Positions 1 to 6,145 are shown, counted from the first letter of the stretch. The stretch: DNA of 6,659 bases from Fidelibacterota bacterium (GCA_003695105.1 RFIZ01000025.1:1-6659); one strand, 5' to 3'. The notes: a model not told the origin generated them from the sequence alone. Made by a program: numbers and translations.

Positions 1-588
1 AAAAACATCCCGCCCGGAGCCGGACTGGGCGGGGGATCCAGCAACGCAGCCGTCACTCTGATGGCCGTCAATGATCTGTATGACCTGAATCTGTCTCCAT
101 CCCGGTTGGAGGCACTGGGGGCCGAACTGGGCGCCGACGTGCCTTTTTTTATCCGGGGAGGAACCCAGCTGGGGGAAGGCATCGGCGAACGTCTCACCCC
201 CCTGTCCCGGCCGCTTCCCGGTGTGCTGGTGCTGGTGCTGCCCCCCGTTGCAGTGAATACGGCCTGGGCCTACAGTCAGGTGAAAACTGTTTGGACAAAC
301 CCCCGGCCCCAACCTAATTTCGCGGGCGTTTTTCAGGACGAGAAATTCGCCTACACGATTTTTGAGAATGATTTTGAACGGATCGTGATTCCAGCATATC
401 CAGAGATTGGCAGGATCAAGCAGGGCTTGATTCAGGCCGGAGCCGTGTTTGCCAGTCTGTCGGGAAGTGGCTCGACTGTGTATGGAATTTTCAACGATGA
501 AGCTTCCGCCCGGAAAGCTGAGTTGACCCTGCGACCCCATGGTCGCACCCTCCTTGCACATCCCGTCCATCGCCATCCCGACCTGTAA
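1..588 (+). CDS. ispE: 4-diphosphocytidyl-2-C-methyl-D-erythritol kinase, partial (N-terminus outside window)
   Basis: IspE is the cytoplasmic GHMP-family kinase that phosphorylates the 2-hydroxyl of CDP-methylerythritol with ATP in the MEP isoprenoid pathway. The reading frame is open from base 1 and stops at TAA 586-588, giving 195 residues. Full-length IspE is usually about 285-300 residues, so roughly 90-100 N-terminal residues lie upstream of the window. The fragment opens in the glycine-rich ATP loop (PPGAGLGGGSSNAA, fragment residues 4-17). The motif LGADVPFF follows, and its Asp (fragment residue 46, bases 136-138) matches the catalytic Asp of the E. coli LGADVP motif. The C-terminal GHMP motif SLSGSGSTVYG is also present. 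The ATG at 61 is internal to the ATP-binding region and is not the start. The tRNA gene begins only 17 bases after the stop, so the two are probably co-transcribed. Identification is firm. Confidence 0.95.
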   Translation, partial: KNIPPGAGLGGGSSNAAVTLMAVNDLYDLNLSPSRLEALGAELGADVPFFIRGGTQLGEGIGERLTPLSRPLPGVLVLVLPPVAVNTAWAYSQVKTVWTNPRPQPNFAGVFQDEKFAYTIFENDFERIVIPAYPEIGRIKQGLIQAGAVFASLSGSGSTVYGIFNDEASARKAELTLRPHGRTLLAHPVHRHPDL

Positions 589-605
589 TCCCGATCGCAC
601 CCGTT

Positions 606-676
606 TGGGGAGTCGTCTAAGGGTAGGACAGCGGATTTTGGTTCCGCCAGTCGGGGTTCGAATCCCTGCTCCCCAG
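606..676 (+). tRNA. tRNA-Gln, anticodon TTG (UUG), CCA end not encoded
   Basis: A complete 71-base cloverleaf can be folded by hand. The acceptor stem is 606-612 with 669-675 (TGGGGAG/CTCCCCA, all seven pairs). The D stem is 615-618 with 626-629, with loop AAGGGTA. The anticodon stem is 631-635 with 643-647 (GCGGA/TCCGC), and loop 636-642 holds anticodon TTG at 638-640, which reads CAA and by wobble CAG. The variable loop has four bases (648-651). The T stem is 652-656 with 664-668, and the T loop is TTCGAAT. A U1-A72 first pair and discriminator G73 (base 676) are known identity traits of bacterial tRNA-Gln. Bases 677-679 are CAC, so the 3' CCA must be added after transcription. The gene sits between ispE and prs with no terminator on either side. 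Release by RNase P and 3' processing would separate the ispE message from a prs message with a short leader. Confidence 0.97.
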
Positions 677-695
677 CACTTTCCTGATGGGAATC

Positions 696-699
696 AGGA
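696..699 (+). promoter_or_regulatory. Shine-Dalgarno site that sets the prs start at 708
   Basis: AGGA lies eight bases before ATG 708. The upstream in-frame ATG at 687 has no purine-rich site in front of it and would add seven residues with no family match. The 708 start gives exactly 315 residues, the usual PRPP synthetase length. Confidence 0.75.
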
Positions 700-707
700 C
701 CCAACTT

Positions 708-1655
708 ATGAGTAATGACACGTTAAAGATCTTTACCGGTCGGAGTAATCCCGCCCTGGCGGAGGGAATCGCCCGCTATCTGGACATCCCCCTGGGGGAG
801 ATTACCATCAAGACATTCGCCGACGGTGAGTTATGGGTCAAATATGAAGAAAACATTCGCGGGAAGAATGTATTCATCGTCCAGCCCACCAACCAGCCGG
901 CGGAAAATATCATTGAACTGATTCTGATGGTAGATGCGGCCCGCCGGGCTTCCGCCGCTCACGTAACGGCGGTTATCCCCTATTTCGGCTACGGGCGTCA
1001 GGATCGGAAAGACACTCCCCGGGTACCCATTTCTGCCCGGGTCATGGTGGATATGATTTCGGCTACGGGAGCGGATCGGATCATCAGTATGGACCTCCAC
1101 TCCACCCAGATTCAGGGCTTTGCCTCCATCCCTTTCGATCACCTGTACAGTCGCATGGTCCTGTTGGATGAAATCCGGAAACTGGATCTGGATCCCCGGG
1201 AAAGCGTGGTGCTGTCACCGGATATGGGTTCGGTTCGCATGAGTCAATCCTATGCCAAACGGCTGGGTATGCATTTCGCCCTCATCGACAAGCGGCGGTA
1301 CGCTCCCAATCAGGCGAAAGTGGAACATGTGATCGGGCGCCTGAAAGGGAAACATGTACTCATCATCGATGATATGATCGACACGGGCGGAACCACCGTG
1401 AATGCCGCCGAACTGGCCCTGAGGAAAGGCGCTCTCAGCGTAACGGCCGTGGCCACCCATGGTCTGTTATCCGGACCGGCCGTGGAACGATTACGGGCTT
1501 CCGAAATCAAGGAATTTGTTTTGACGGATACCATTGCCATCCCGGAGGAAAAACGGCTGCCGAATATGAAGTTTGTCAGCGTGGCCAATATTTTCGGAGA
1601 AGCGATCCGTCGGATACACAACGGGGAATCGGTGAGTTCCCTGTTCGAATTTTAA
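708..1655 (+). CDS. prs: ribose-phosphate pyrophosphokinase (PRPP synthetase)
   Basis: Prs transfers the pyrophosphate group of ATP to ribose 5-phosphate, giving PRPP and AMP in the cytoplasm. PRPP feeds purine, pyrimidine, histidine, tryptophan and NAD synthesis. The 315-residue product has the length of E. coli Prs and no insertions. Visible class I features are FADGE (37-41), the flexible-loop motif RQDRK (97-101) used in ATP binding, DLH with the metal-binding His at 131, and the PRPP-binding loop DDMIDTGGTT (221-230). I chose ATG 708 over the in-frame ATG at 687 because of its Shine-Dalgarno site and the family length. The gene follows tRNA-Gln by 31 bases and precedes rplY by 19 bases, so it probably shares their transcript. 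Prs next to ispE, with or without the tRNA between them, is a common bacterial arrangement. Nothing in the gene looks damaged or foreign. Confidence 0.97.
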   Translation: MSNDTLKIFTGRSNPALAEGIARYLDIPLGEITIKTFADGELWVKYEENIRGKNVFIVQPTNQPAENIIELILMVDAARRASAAHVTAVIPYFGYGRQDRKDTPRVPISARVMVDMISATGADRIISMDLHSTQIQGFASIPFDHLYSRMVLLDEIRKLDLDPRESVVLSPDMGSVRMSQSYAKRLGMHFALIDKRRYAPNQAKVEHVIGRLKGKHVLIIDDMIDTGGTTVNAAELALRKGALSVTAVATHGLLSGPAVERLRASEIKEFVLTDTIAIPEEKRLPNMKFVSVANIFGEAIRRIHNGESVSSLFEF

Positions 1656-1674
1656 CGAAGGAGTTAAGAAAACC

Positions 1675-2310
1675 ATGGCAGAATATTATCATTTGGATGT
1701 GGTCGAACGGAAACGGACACGTACGGCAGGGGCTCGTTCCCTGCGGCGGGAAGGTCGCATCCCGGTAAACTATTACTACCACGGCGAAAAAAATCACAAC
1801 CTGTCCATTGACCGGAAGGCGCTCTATGCCGCCCTCCATTCCGGCAATCACGTGTTTGAGATCGGGATAGACGGCAGTCCGCATTACGTGATGATCAAGG
1901 AAGTCCAATATCATCCGGTGACCGACGAAATCATTCATGTGGATCTGATGCGGGTGCGCCGGAAGGAAAAGATGACGATCGCCGTACCGGTATCGTTCGA
2001 AGGGCAGGCGGCCGGAGTGAAAAAAGGCGGTGTGATGATCGAAAATCTGAGCCATCTGGAGATTTCCTGTTTGCCCACGGAAGTGCCGGAATCCATTGCC
2101 ATCGACATTACGGAACTGGAAATCGGCCACGCCCTTACGGCCGGTGACGTTACTCTGCCGGACAACATTGAGCTGGTGACCGACCCCGAATTGACAGTGG
2201 TAACGGTTCAGGCGCCCAAGACCCATGTGGAAGAAGAAGCGCCTGCGGCTGAAGAGGGCGAAGCGCCCCTGGCCCCCGAACCGGAAGAGGATACCGAAAC
2301 CGAAGAATGA
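1675..2310 (+). CDS. rplY: 50S ribosomal protein bL25, two-domain CTC/TL5 type with acidic tail
   Basis: bL25 binds 5S rRNA in the central protuberance of the large ribosomal subunit. This 211-residue form has the N-terminal L25 domain (about 1-93), with the basic segment LRREGRIPV (23-31) and the HVDLMRV motif (88-94). The C-terminal beta-rich TL5/CTC domain spans about 101-182. The enteric form, of about 95 residues, lacks the second domain, so this is the longer general-stress-type version. Residues 185-211 are a Glu/Pro/Ala-rich tail (EEEAPAAEEGEAPLAPEPEE and on), likely disordered. Similar tails occur in the family with variable sequence. An AAGGAG site at 1658-1663 lies 11 bases before the start. 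The stop overlaps the pth start in ATGA (2307-2310). The rplY-pth pairing is widespread, and both products act in translation. Confidence 0.95.
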   Translation: MAEYYHLDVVERKRTRTAGARSLRREGRIPVNYYYHGEKNHNLSIDRKALYAALHSGNHVFEIGIDGSPHYVMIKEVQYHPVTDEIIHVDLMRVRRKEKMTIAVPVSFEGQAAGVKKGGVMIENLSHLEISCLPTEVPESIAIDITELEIGHALTAGDVTLPDNIELVTDPELTVVTVQAPKTHVEEEAPAAEEGEAPLAPEPEEDTETEE

Positions 2311-2891
2311 ACTGGACGATCGTCGGACTTGGAAACCCGGGATCCCGGTATGCAGCCACCAAACACAATGCCGGCTTCTGGGTGGCAGACGCTCTGGCAC
2401 GGCGGTGGAACCTGTCGTTTCGCCCCGGGAAGGGCGAGTACGTCTATGCTGAAGAATCCGGGCGGGAGATTCTGCTGGTGAAGCCGACGACTGGTATGAA
2501 TCTGAGCGGAACCGCCGTGAAAACCGTAACCCGGCGGTGGGACGTGAATACCGACCACCTGCTGGTTTTGGTGGATGACGTGGACCTGCCTCTGGGACGG
2601 ATCCGGATTCGCCCTCACGGCGGTGATGGCTGCCACCGGGGGCTGGAGTCGGTGATCTATCATCTCCAGACCGACCGCTTTCCCCGCCTCCGTTTCGGGA
2701 TTGCCACGGATGAAGACACCCGCCCCGCTGAAACCTTTGTGTTGAAACCCTTTCGCAAGCAGGACCAGCCTCTGGCCGCAGAAATGGTCGAGACTGCCGC
2801 CGATGCGGTGGAATTGATTCTGGCCCGTGGTTTGTTGCCTGCAATGAACACCTATAACCGTAACCTCAATACGATGGAGACGCATTCATGA
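2307..2891 (+). CDS. pth: peptidyl-tRNA hydrolase
   Basis: Pth cleaves the ester bond of peptidyl-tRNAs that drop off the ribosome, recycling tRNA; it is normally essential. The 194-residue length and core motifs fit bacterial Pth1. These are GLGNPG (7-12) with Asn10, the catalytic His20 in KHNAGF, KPTTGMNLSG (59-68) with Met64-Asn65, and LVDDVDLPLG (87-96), where Asp89 aligns with the catalytic Asp93 of E. coli. In the next motif, usually GGHNGL, this protein reads GCHRGL (107-112), so Arg110 replaces the Asn that contacts tRNA in E. coli (Asn114). The start overlaps the rplY stop by four bases, and the nearest purine-rich site (2286-2291) is about 15 bases away, so translation probably depends on rplY. 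The stop overlaps the hppA start in the same ATGA fashion. Family assignment is secure; the effect of the substitution is unknown. Confidence 0.95.
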   Translation: MNWTIVGLGNPGSRYAATKHNAGFWVADALARRWNLSFRPGKGEYVYAEESGREILLVKPTTGMNLSGTAVKTVTRRWDVNTDHLLVLVDDVDLPLGRIRIRPHGGDGCHRGLESVIYHLQTDRFPRLRFGIATDEDTRPAETFVLKPFRKQDQPLAAEMVETAADAVELILARGLLPAMNTYNRNLNTMETHS

Positions 2892-4900
2892 CACTCTATT
2901 ATTTGATACCGATTGCTGGCGTGCTGGCGTTGTTGTATTCGTTCTGGAAAAGTTCCTGGATCAACCGCCAGGATCCGGGAAACGATCGTATGCAAGAGAT
3001 TGGCAAAGCAGTCCGGGAAGGAGCCATGGCCTTCCTCTCCCGGGAATATAAGGTTCTCTCGATTTTTGTATTGGTCGTTGCCGTGGCCCTGTACCTGGGG
3101 CGGCTGTCCTCCCACACCGAACTGGTGGCCGTCAGTTTCGTCGTGGGTGCCTTTTGTTCCGGTCTGGCCGGATTGATCGGCATGCGAGTCGCCACGGCCT
3201 CCAACCACCGAACGACCCAGGCCGCCATTCGGGGCTTGAATCCGGCCCTGAAAGTAGCCTTCAACGGCGGTTCCGTCATGGGAATGAGTGTCGTTGGTCT
3301 GGGAGTGGTGGGATTATCTCTCCTGTTCTGGATTTATGGAGGCAACCGGCCGGGCGCGGACCTGCCCCATATCCTGGAAATCTTGTCCGGCTTCGCCATG
3401 GGGGCGTCCTCCATTGCCCTGTTCGCCCGGGTGGGAGGAGGCATCTACACCAAAGCCGCCGACGTGGGTGCGGATCTGGTCGGGAAAGTAGAAGCGGGCA
3501 TTCCGGAAGACGATCCCCGGAACCCCGCCACCATCGCCGATAATGTCGGCGACAATGTCGGTGACGTCGCCGGTATGGGTGCCGACCTGTTCGAATCCTA
3601 CGTGGGTTCCATTGTCGGCGCCATGGTCCTGGCAGCCAGTCAGCTTGGGTATAACTATGTCGTCCTTCCCCTGGCGCTGGCGGGAGTGGGCATTGTGGTT
3701 TCCATCGCCGGAACCTTTTTCGTTCGCACGCAGGAAGGCGGAAATCCCCAGGCGGCGCTGAACACGGGAATCTTCGGGGCCGGAGGAATCATGGTGGTTC
3801 TGTCCTGGTTTGTCATTGATTGGTTTGCCGATCCGAATGTGCTGCCTACCTGGAAAATTTTCAGCGCCACCGTCATCGGACTGGTCGCCGGTATCATCGT
3901 AGGCCTTTTGACCGAATATTATACGGCCCTGGGGAAAAAGCCCACCATCCGGATCGCCAATGCCAGTCAGACCGGCGCCGCCACCAACATCATCAGCGGC
4001 CTGGCCACCGGTATGCTGTCCACCGCTCTGCCGGTGCTGACCATCGCCATCGCCATTATCCTGAGTTATTCCATGGGCGGGTTGTATGGAATCGCCATTG
4101 CCGCCCTGGGAATGCTGGCCACGACCGGTATTCAGCTGGCAGTGGATGCCTATGGTCCCATCGCCGACAACGCCGGCGGCTGCGCCGAAATGGCCGGTCT
4201 GGAAAAGGAAGTGCGGGAACGGACCGATAAACTGGATGCCGTGGGGAATACCACCGCCGCCATTGGGAAAGGATTTGCCATTGGTTCGGCGGCCCTGACG
4301 GCCCTGGCCCTGTTCAGCGCCTACCAGACCACGGTGGGATTGAAGACGATCGATATCGTCAATCCCAAAGTGATGGCCGGCTTATTGATCGGCGGCATTT
4401 TGCCGTTCCTGTTCTCTTCGTTTGCCATGCGGGCGGTGGGAGAAGCGGCCTTCGAAATGATTGAAGAAGTGCGTCGCCAGTTCCGGGAAATCAAAGGTTT
4501 ACTGGATGGAAAAGCCCGGGCCGATTATGCCCGTTGTGTAGATATTTCCACTTCCGCAGCCATCAAACGGATGGTGGCTCCGGGACTCCTGGCGGTCCTG
4601 ACTCCGGTCCTGTTTGGCCTGATCCTGCACGACGCCGAGATGCTGGGAGGCGTGCTGGCGGGTGTGCTGGTCTCCGGAGTGCTCCTGGCGATTTTCATGG
4701 CGAATGCCGGCGGTGCCTGGGATAATGCGAAAAAATACATTGAAACCGGGGAATACGGCGGCAAAGGCAGTGACGCCCATAAAGCTGCTGTCGTGGGAGA
4801 CACGGTCGGTGATCCCTTCAAGGATACCGCCGGACCTTCCCTGAACATTTTGATCAAATTGATGACGGTGGTGTCCCTCGTCATCGCACCCATGATTTAA
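2888..4900 (+). CDS. hppA: membrane-bound ion-translocating pyrophosphatase, probably K+-dependent and Na+-pumping
   Basis: This membrane pyrophosphatase hydrolyses cytoplasmic PPi and pumps Na+ and/or H+ across the inner membrane. It has 670 residues with many hydrophobic segments, beginning at residues 2-20; the family usually has about 16. Substrate-site motifs are intact: D192-X7-K200-X-E202 (DVGADLVGKVE), the Asp-rich stretch DNVGDNVGDVAGMGAD (218-233), and GDTVGDPFKDTAGPSLN (637-653). The segment GNTTAAIGKG has Ala457 where K+-independent enzymes carry Lys, which marks the K+-dependent class. Glu236 in DLFESY lies at the position used by Na+-pumping members, rather than four residues later as in plant H+ pumps. 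Na+ specificity is therefore inferred, and dual Na+/H+ pumping is not excluded. GGAGA (2876-2880) inside pth is a well-spaced ribosome site, and the start overlaps the pth stop by four bases. rpsF follows after 14 bases. Codon use resembles its neighbours. Confidence 0.95.
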   Translation: MTLYYLIPIAGVLALLYSFWKSSWINRQDPGNDRMQEIGKAVREGAMAFLSREYKVLSIFVLVVAVALYLGRLSSHTELVAVSFVVGAFCSGLAGLIGMRVATASNHRTTQAAIRGLNPALKVAFNGGSVMGMSVVGLGVVGLSLLFWIYGGNRPGADLPHILEILSGFAMGASSIALFARVGGGIYTKAADVGADLVGKVEAGIPEDDPRNPATIADNVGDNVGDVAGMGADLFESYVGSIVGAMVLAASQLGYNYVVLPLALAGVGIVVSIAGTFFVRTQEGGNPQAALNTGIFGAGGIMVVLSWFVIDWFADPNVLPTWKIFSATVIGLVAGIIVGLLTEYYTALGKKPTIRIANASQTGAATNIISGLATGMLSTALPVLTIAIAIILSYSMGGLYGIAIAALGMLATTGIQLAVDAYGPIADNAGGCAEMAGLEKEVRERTDKLDAVGNTTAAIGKGFAIGSAALTALALFSAYQTTVGLKTIDIVNPKVMAGLLIGGILPFLFSSFAMRAVGEAAFEMIEEVRRQFREIKGLLDGKARADYARCVDISTSAAIKRMVAPGLLAVLTPVLFGLILHDAEMLGGVLAGVLVSGVLLAIFMANAGGAWDNAKKYIETGEYGGKGSDAHKAAVVGDTVGDPFKDTAGPSLNILIKLMTVVSLVIAPMI

Positions 4901-4914
4901 GAGCGAGGAATTGC

Positions 4915-5391
4915 ATGCGCTACTATGAAACCCTGTACATCGTAAACCCCAACTATGAGGCGGATCGCCTGGAGGCGGTCATGAAAGCGGTGGACCAGCA
5001 CCTGGAACCCCTGGAGGGTCTCCGGGTGATCAACCACCGGATTTGGGGTAAAAAACGTCTGGCCTATCCGATCGAAAAACACAAATATGGAACCTATGTT
5101 CTGCTCCAGTTTGAGTCAGAATCGCCGGAAGTGTTGAAAGATTTCGATCAGTTTCTGAAGCTGGAGAAAGCGGTGTTGCGTCACCAGACTCTTCGCCTGG
5201 AACGGAAGCCGGAGGTCTATGTGGATGAAGACGCCGCCGGTGAACCCAAACCCAAGGCCGGCGAGGAGGATAAAGAACCGAAAGAAAAGACTGCGGAACC
5301 CCCGGCAACGGAATCTGAGGATTCGGAAACTCAACCGGCCGAAGATACTCCGGCAGAGGACAGTTCCCCCGAAGCCAAGGAAGAAGAATAG
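4915..5391 (+). CDS. rpsF: 30S ribosomal protein bS6 with long acidic C-terminal extension
   Basis: bS6 sits on the small-subunit platform and forms a heterodimer with bS18, encoded just downstream. Residues 1-98 match the whole ferredoxin-like S6 domain. They begin with MRYYETLYIVNP and include HRIWGKKRLAYPI (41-53) and the segment KYGTYVLLQF (57-66). Most bS6 proteins end soon after this domain, at about 95-135 residues. Here a further 60 residues (99-158) are rich in Glu, Asp, Pro, Ala, Lys and Ser: 22 of the last 58 are acidic, and there are no hydrophobic stretches. The tail is likely disordered. It is in frame and ends just before the rpsR ribosome site, with no sign of frameshift. AGGA at 4906-4909 is five bases before the start. 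The short gap after hppA suggests a shared transcript. Identification is firm; the tail's role is not known. Confidence 0.96.
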   Translation: MRYYETLYIVNPNYEADRLEAVMKAVDQHLEPLEGLRVINHRIWGKKRLAYPIEKHKYGTYVLLQFESESPEVLKDFDQFLKLEKAVLRHQTLRLERKPEVYVDEDAAGEPKPKAGEEDKEPKEKTAEPPATESEDSETQPAEDTPAEDSSPEAKEEE

Positions 5392-5395
5392 GAGG
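5391..5395 (+). promoter_or_regulatory. Shine-Dalgarno site of rpsR overlapping the rpsF stop codon
   Basis: The rpsF stop TAG (5389-5391) shares its last G with a GGAGG sequence that lies five bases before ATG 5401. Ribosomes finishing rpsF would end on the rpsR initiation site. This suggests translational coupling and balanced output of the bS6 and bS18 partners. Confidence 0.8.
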
Positions 5396-5400
5396 TTACC

Positions 5401-5631
5401 ATGGCCTTTGTCAGCCGTAAGAAATTTTGTTACTTCAAAGAAAACGGGATTACCGAGATTGACTACAAGGATGTCAAACTCCTGCGCCGTTTTGTAACGG
5501 ATCAGGGCAAAATCATGCCCCGGCGCGTCACCGGGACCAGTCCCAAAATGCACCGGAAACTGGTCCGGGCCATCAAGCAGGCCCGAAACATCGCCCTGAT
5601 GCCGTACACCAACACCAGCACCGAATCCTAA
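5401..5631 (+). CDS. rpsR: 30S ribosomal protein bS18
   Basis: bS18 is a small basic protein of the 30S platform that pairs with bS6. The 76-residue length is normal. Residues 20-46 (IDYKDVKLLRRFV, then GKIMPRRVTGT) are the family signature, followed by the basic helix HRKLVRAIKQARNIALMPY (51-69). Only one Cys is present (Cys10 in KKFCYFK). The TGTC commonly seen in the family reads TGTS here, so the full Cys set of putative zinc-binding forms is absent. The gene lies nine bases after rpsF with a strong Shine-Dalgarno site, and rplI follows after 22 bases. No ssb gene lies between rpsF and rpsR, unlike the Firmicutes arrangement. Confidence 0.97.
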   Translation: MAFVSRKKFCYFKENGITEIDYKDVKLLRRFVTDQGKIMPRRVTGTSPKMHRKLVRAIKQARNIALMPYTNTSTES

Positions 5632-5653
5632 CCGGTAAGAAAGGAAATCAACC

Positions 5654-6097
5654 ATGGATGTGATTTTACTGCAGGACGTAGAAAACCTGGGTTCGGCCGG
5701 TGATATCGTTGCGGTGAAACCGGGATACGCCCGGAACTTTTTGGTTCCCCGGGGACTGGCTTTACGAGCCTCCAAACGGAATCTGGCCGTGGCCGAAGAA
5801 CGGAAACGGGTCACCCAGGCTCGCCAGGCGCGGGAACGGAAAATCCTGGAAGACCGTGCCCAGAAACTGGCCAGACTGGAATTGACCATCGAGGTTCAGG
5901 TCGGTGAAGAAGAACGTCTCTTCGGCTCCGTGACCAGCCAGGATATTCACAAGGCTCTGACCGAAAAAGGAATGGACGTGGAACGTCACGATATTCTTCT
6001 GGAAGAGCCCATCAAGGCCCTGGGGGTGTACAACATTCCCATCAAAGTCTCTCCGGACCTGATTCCGGAGGTCAAGGTGTACGTCATCAAAGCGTAG
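5654..6097 (+). CDS. rplI: 50S ribosomal protein bL9
   Basis: bL9 binds 23S rRNA near the L1 stalk base and reaches out from the ribosome through a long helix; it helps maintain reading frame. All 147 residues are present, the usual length. The N-terminal rRNA-binding domain (1-52) carries the family signature, from GDIVAVKPGYARNFLVPRG (16-34) onward. A charged connecting helix follows, rich in Arg, Glu, Lys and Gln (about 47-75). The C-terminal domain includes LFGSVTSQDI (89-98) and IKALGVYNIPIKVSPDL (120-136). AAGGAAA at 5641-5647 provides the ribosome site. It is the last gene before the terminator, so it ends the transcription unit. Confidence 0.97.
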   Translation: MDVILLQDVENLGSAGDIVAVKPGYARNFLVPRGLALRASKRNLAVAEERKRVTQARQARERKILEDRAQKLARLELTIEVQVGEEERLFGSVTSQDIHKALTEKGMDVERHDILLEEPIKALGVYNIPIKVSPDLIPEVKVYVIKA

Positions 6098-6116
6098 CCT
6101 GATCCCTACCTCTGAC

Positions 6117-6145
6117 ACCCCCGGAGATGGCTCCGGGGGTTTTTT
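6117..6145 (+). terminator. intrinsic (Rho-independent) terminator after rplI
   Basis: A perfect nine-pair GC-rich stem, CCCCCGGAG (6118-6126) with CTCCGGGGG (6131-6139), closes a four-base loop ATGG and runs directly into six T residues (6140-6145). A6117 can pair with T6140 to extend the stem. It lies 19 bases after the rplI stop and separates the ribosomal unit from priA. It is the only convincing terminator in the window, which supports read-through from prs, or further upstream, to rplI. Confidence 0.93.

Noticed and set aside
374..402. Possible promoter in ispE (TTGAAC, 17-base spacer, TATCCA) that could drive tRNA-Gln and prs
   Set aside because: Both boxes match consensus poorly, and the site is about 200 bases upstream within a coding region. 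No sequence evidence raises it above chance.
531..546. Perfect inverted repeat GCGACC-CCAT-GGTCGC near the end of ispE
   Set aside because: It has a six-pair stem but no following T run and lies inside coding sequence, so it is not a terminator. One short palindrome of this kind is not surprising by chance.
687..707. Upstream in-frame ATG for prs at 687
   Set aside because: It has no ribosome site, adds seven residues unlike the family N-terminus, and the start at 708 gives the standard 315 residues with an AGGA at good distance.
1576..2844. A 422-codon open frame on the minus strand across prs, rplY and pth
   Set aside because: It is antisense to three genes with unmistakable family motifs, and its translation is Arg/Pro/Ser/Gly-rich without recognisable domains. 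Long antisense frames are expected in GC-rich coding DNA with biased third positions.
5219..5497. A strongly basic 92-codon frame overlapping the rpsF tail and rpsR start
   Set aside because: It is the shifted reading of the Glu/Lys/Pro-rich rpsF tail, which gives Arg/Lys-rich text. The in-frame rpsF tail runs cleanly to a stop that overlaps the rpsR ribosome site, so there is no reason to propose frameshifting.
5116..5889. A 257-codon open frame on the minus strand across rpsF, rpsR and rplI
   Set aside because: It lies opposite three intact ribosomal protein genes, has no recognisable domain, and its Phe-rich stretches mirror the GAA/GAG-rich rpsF tail.
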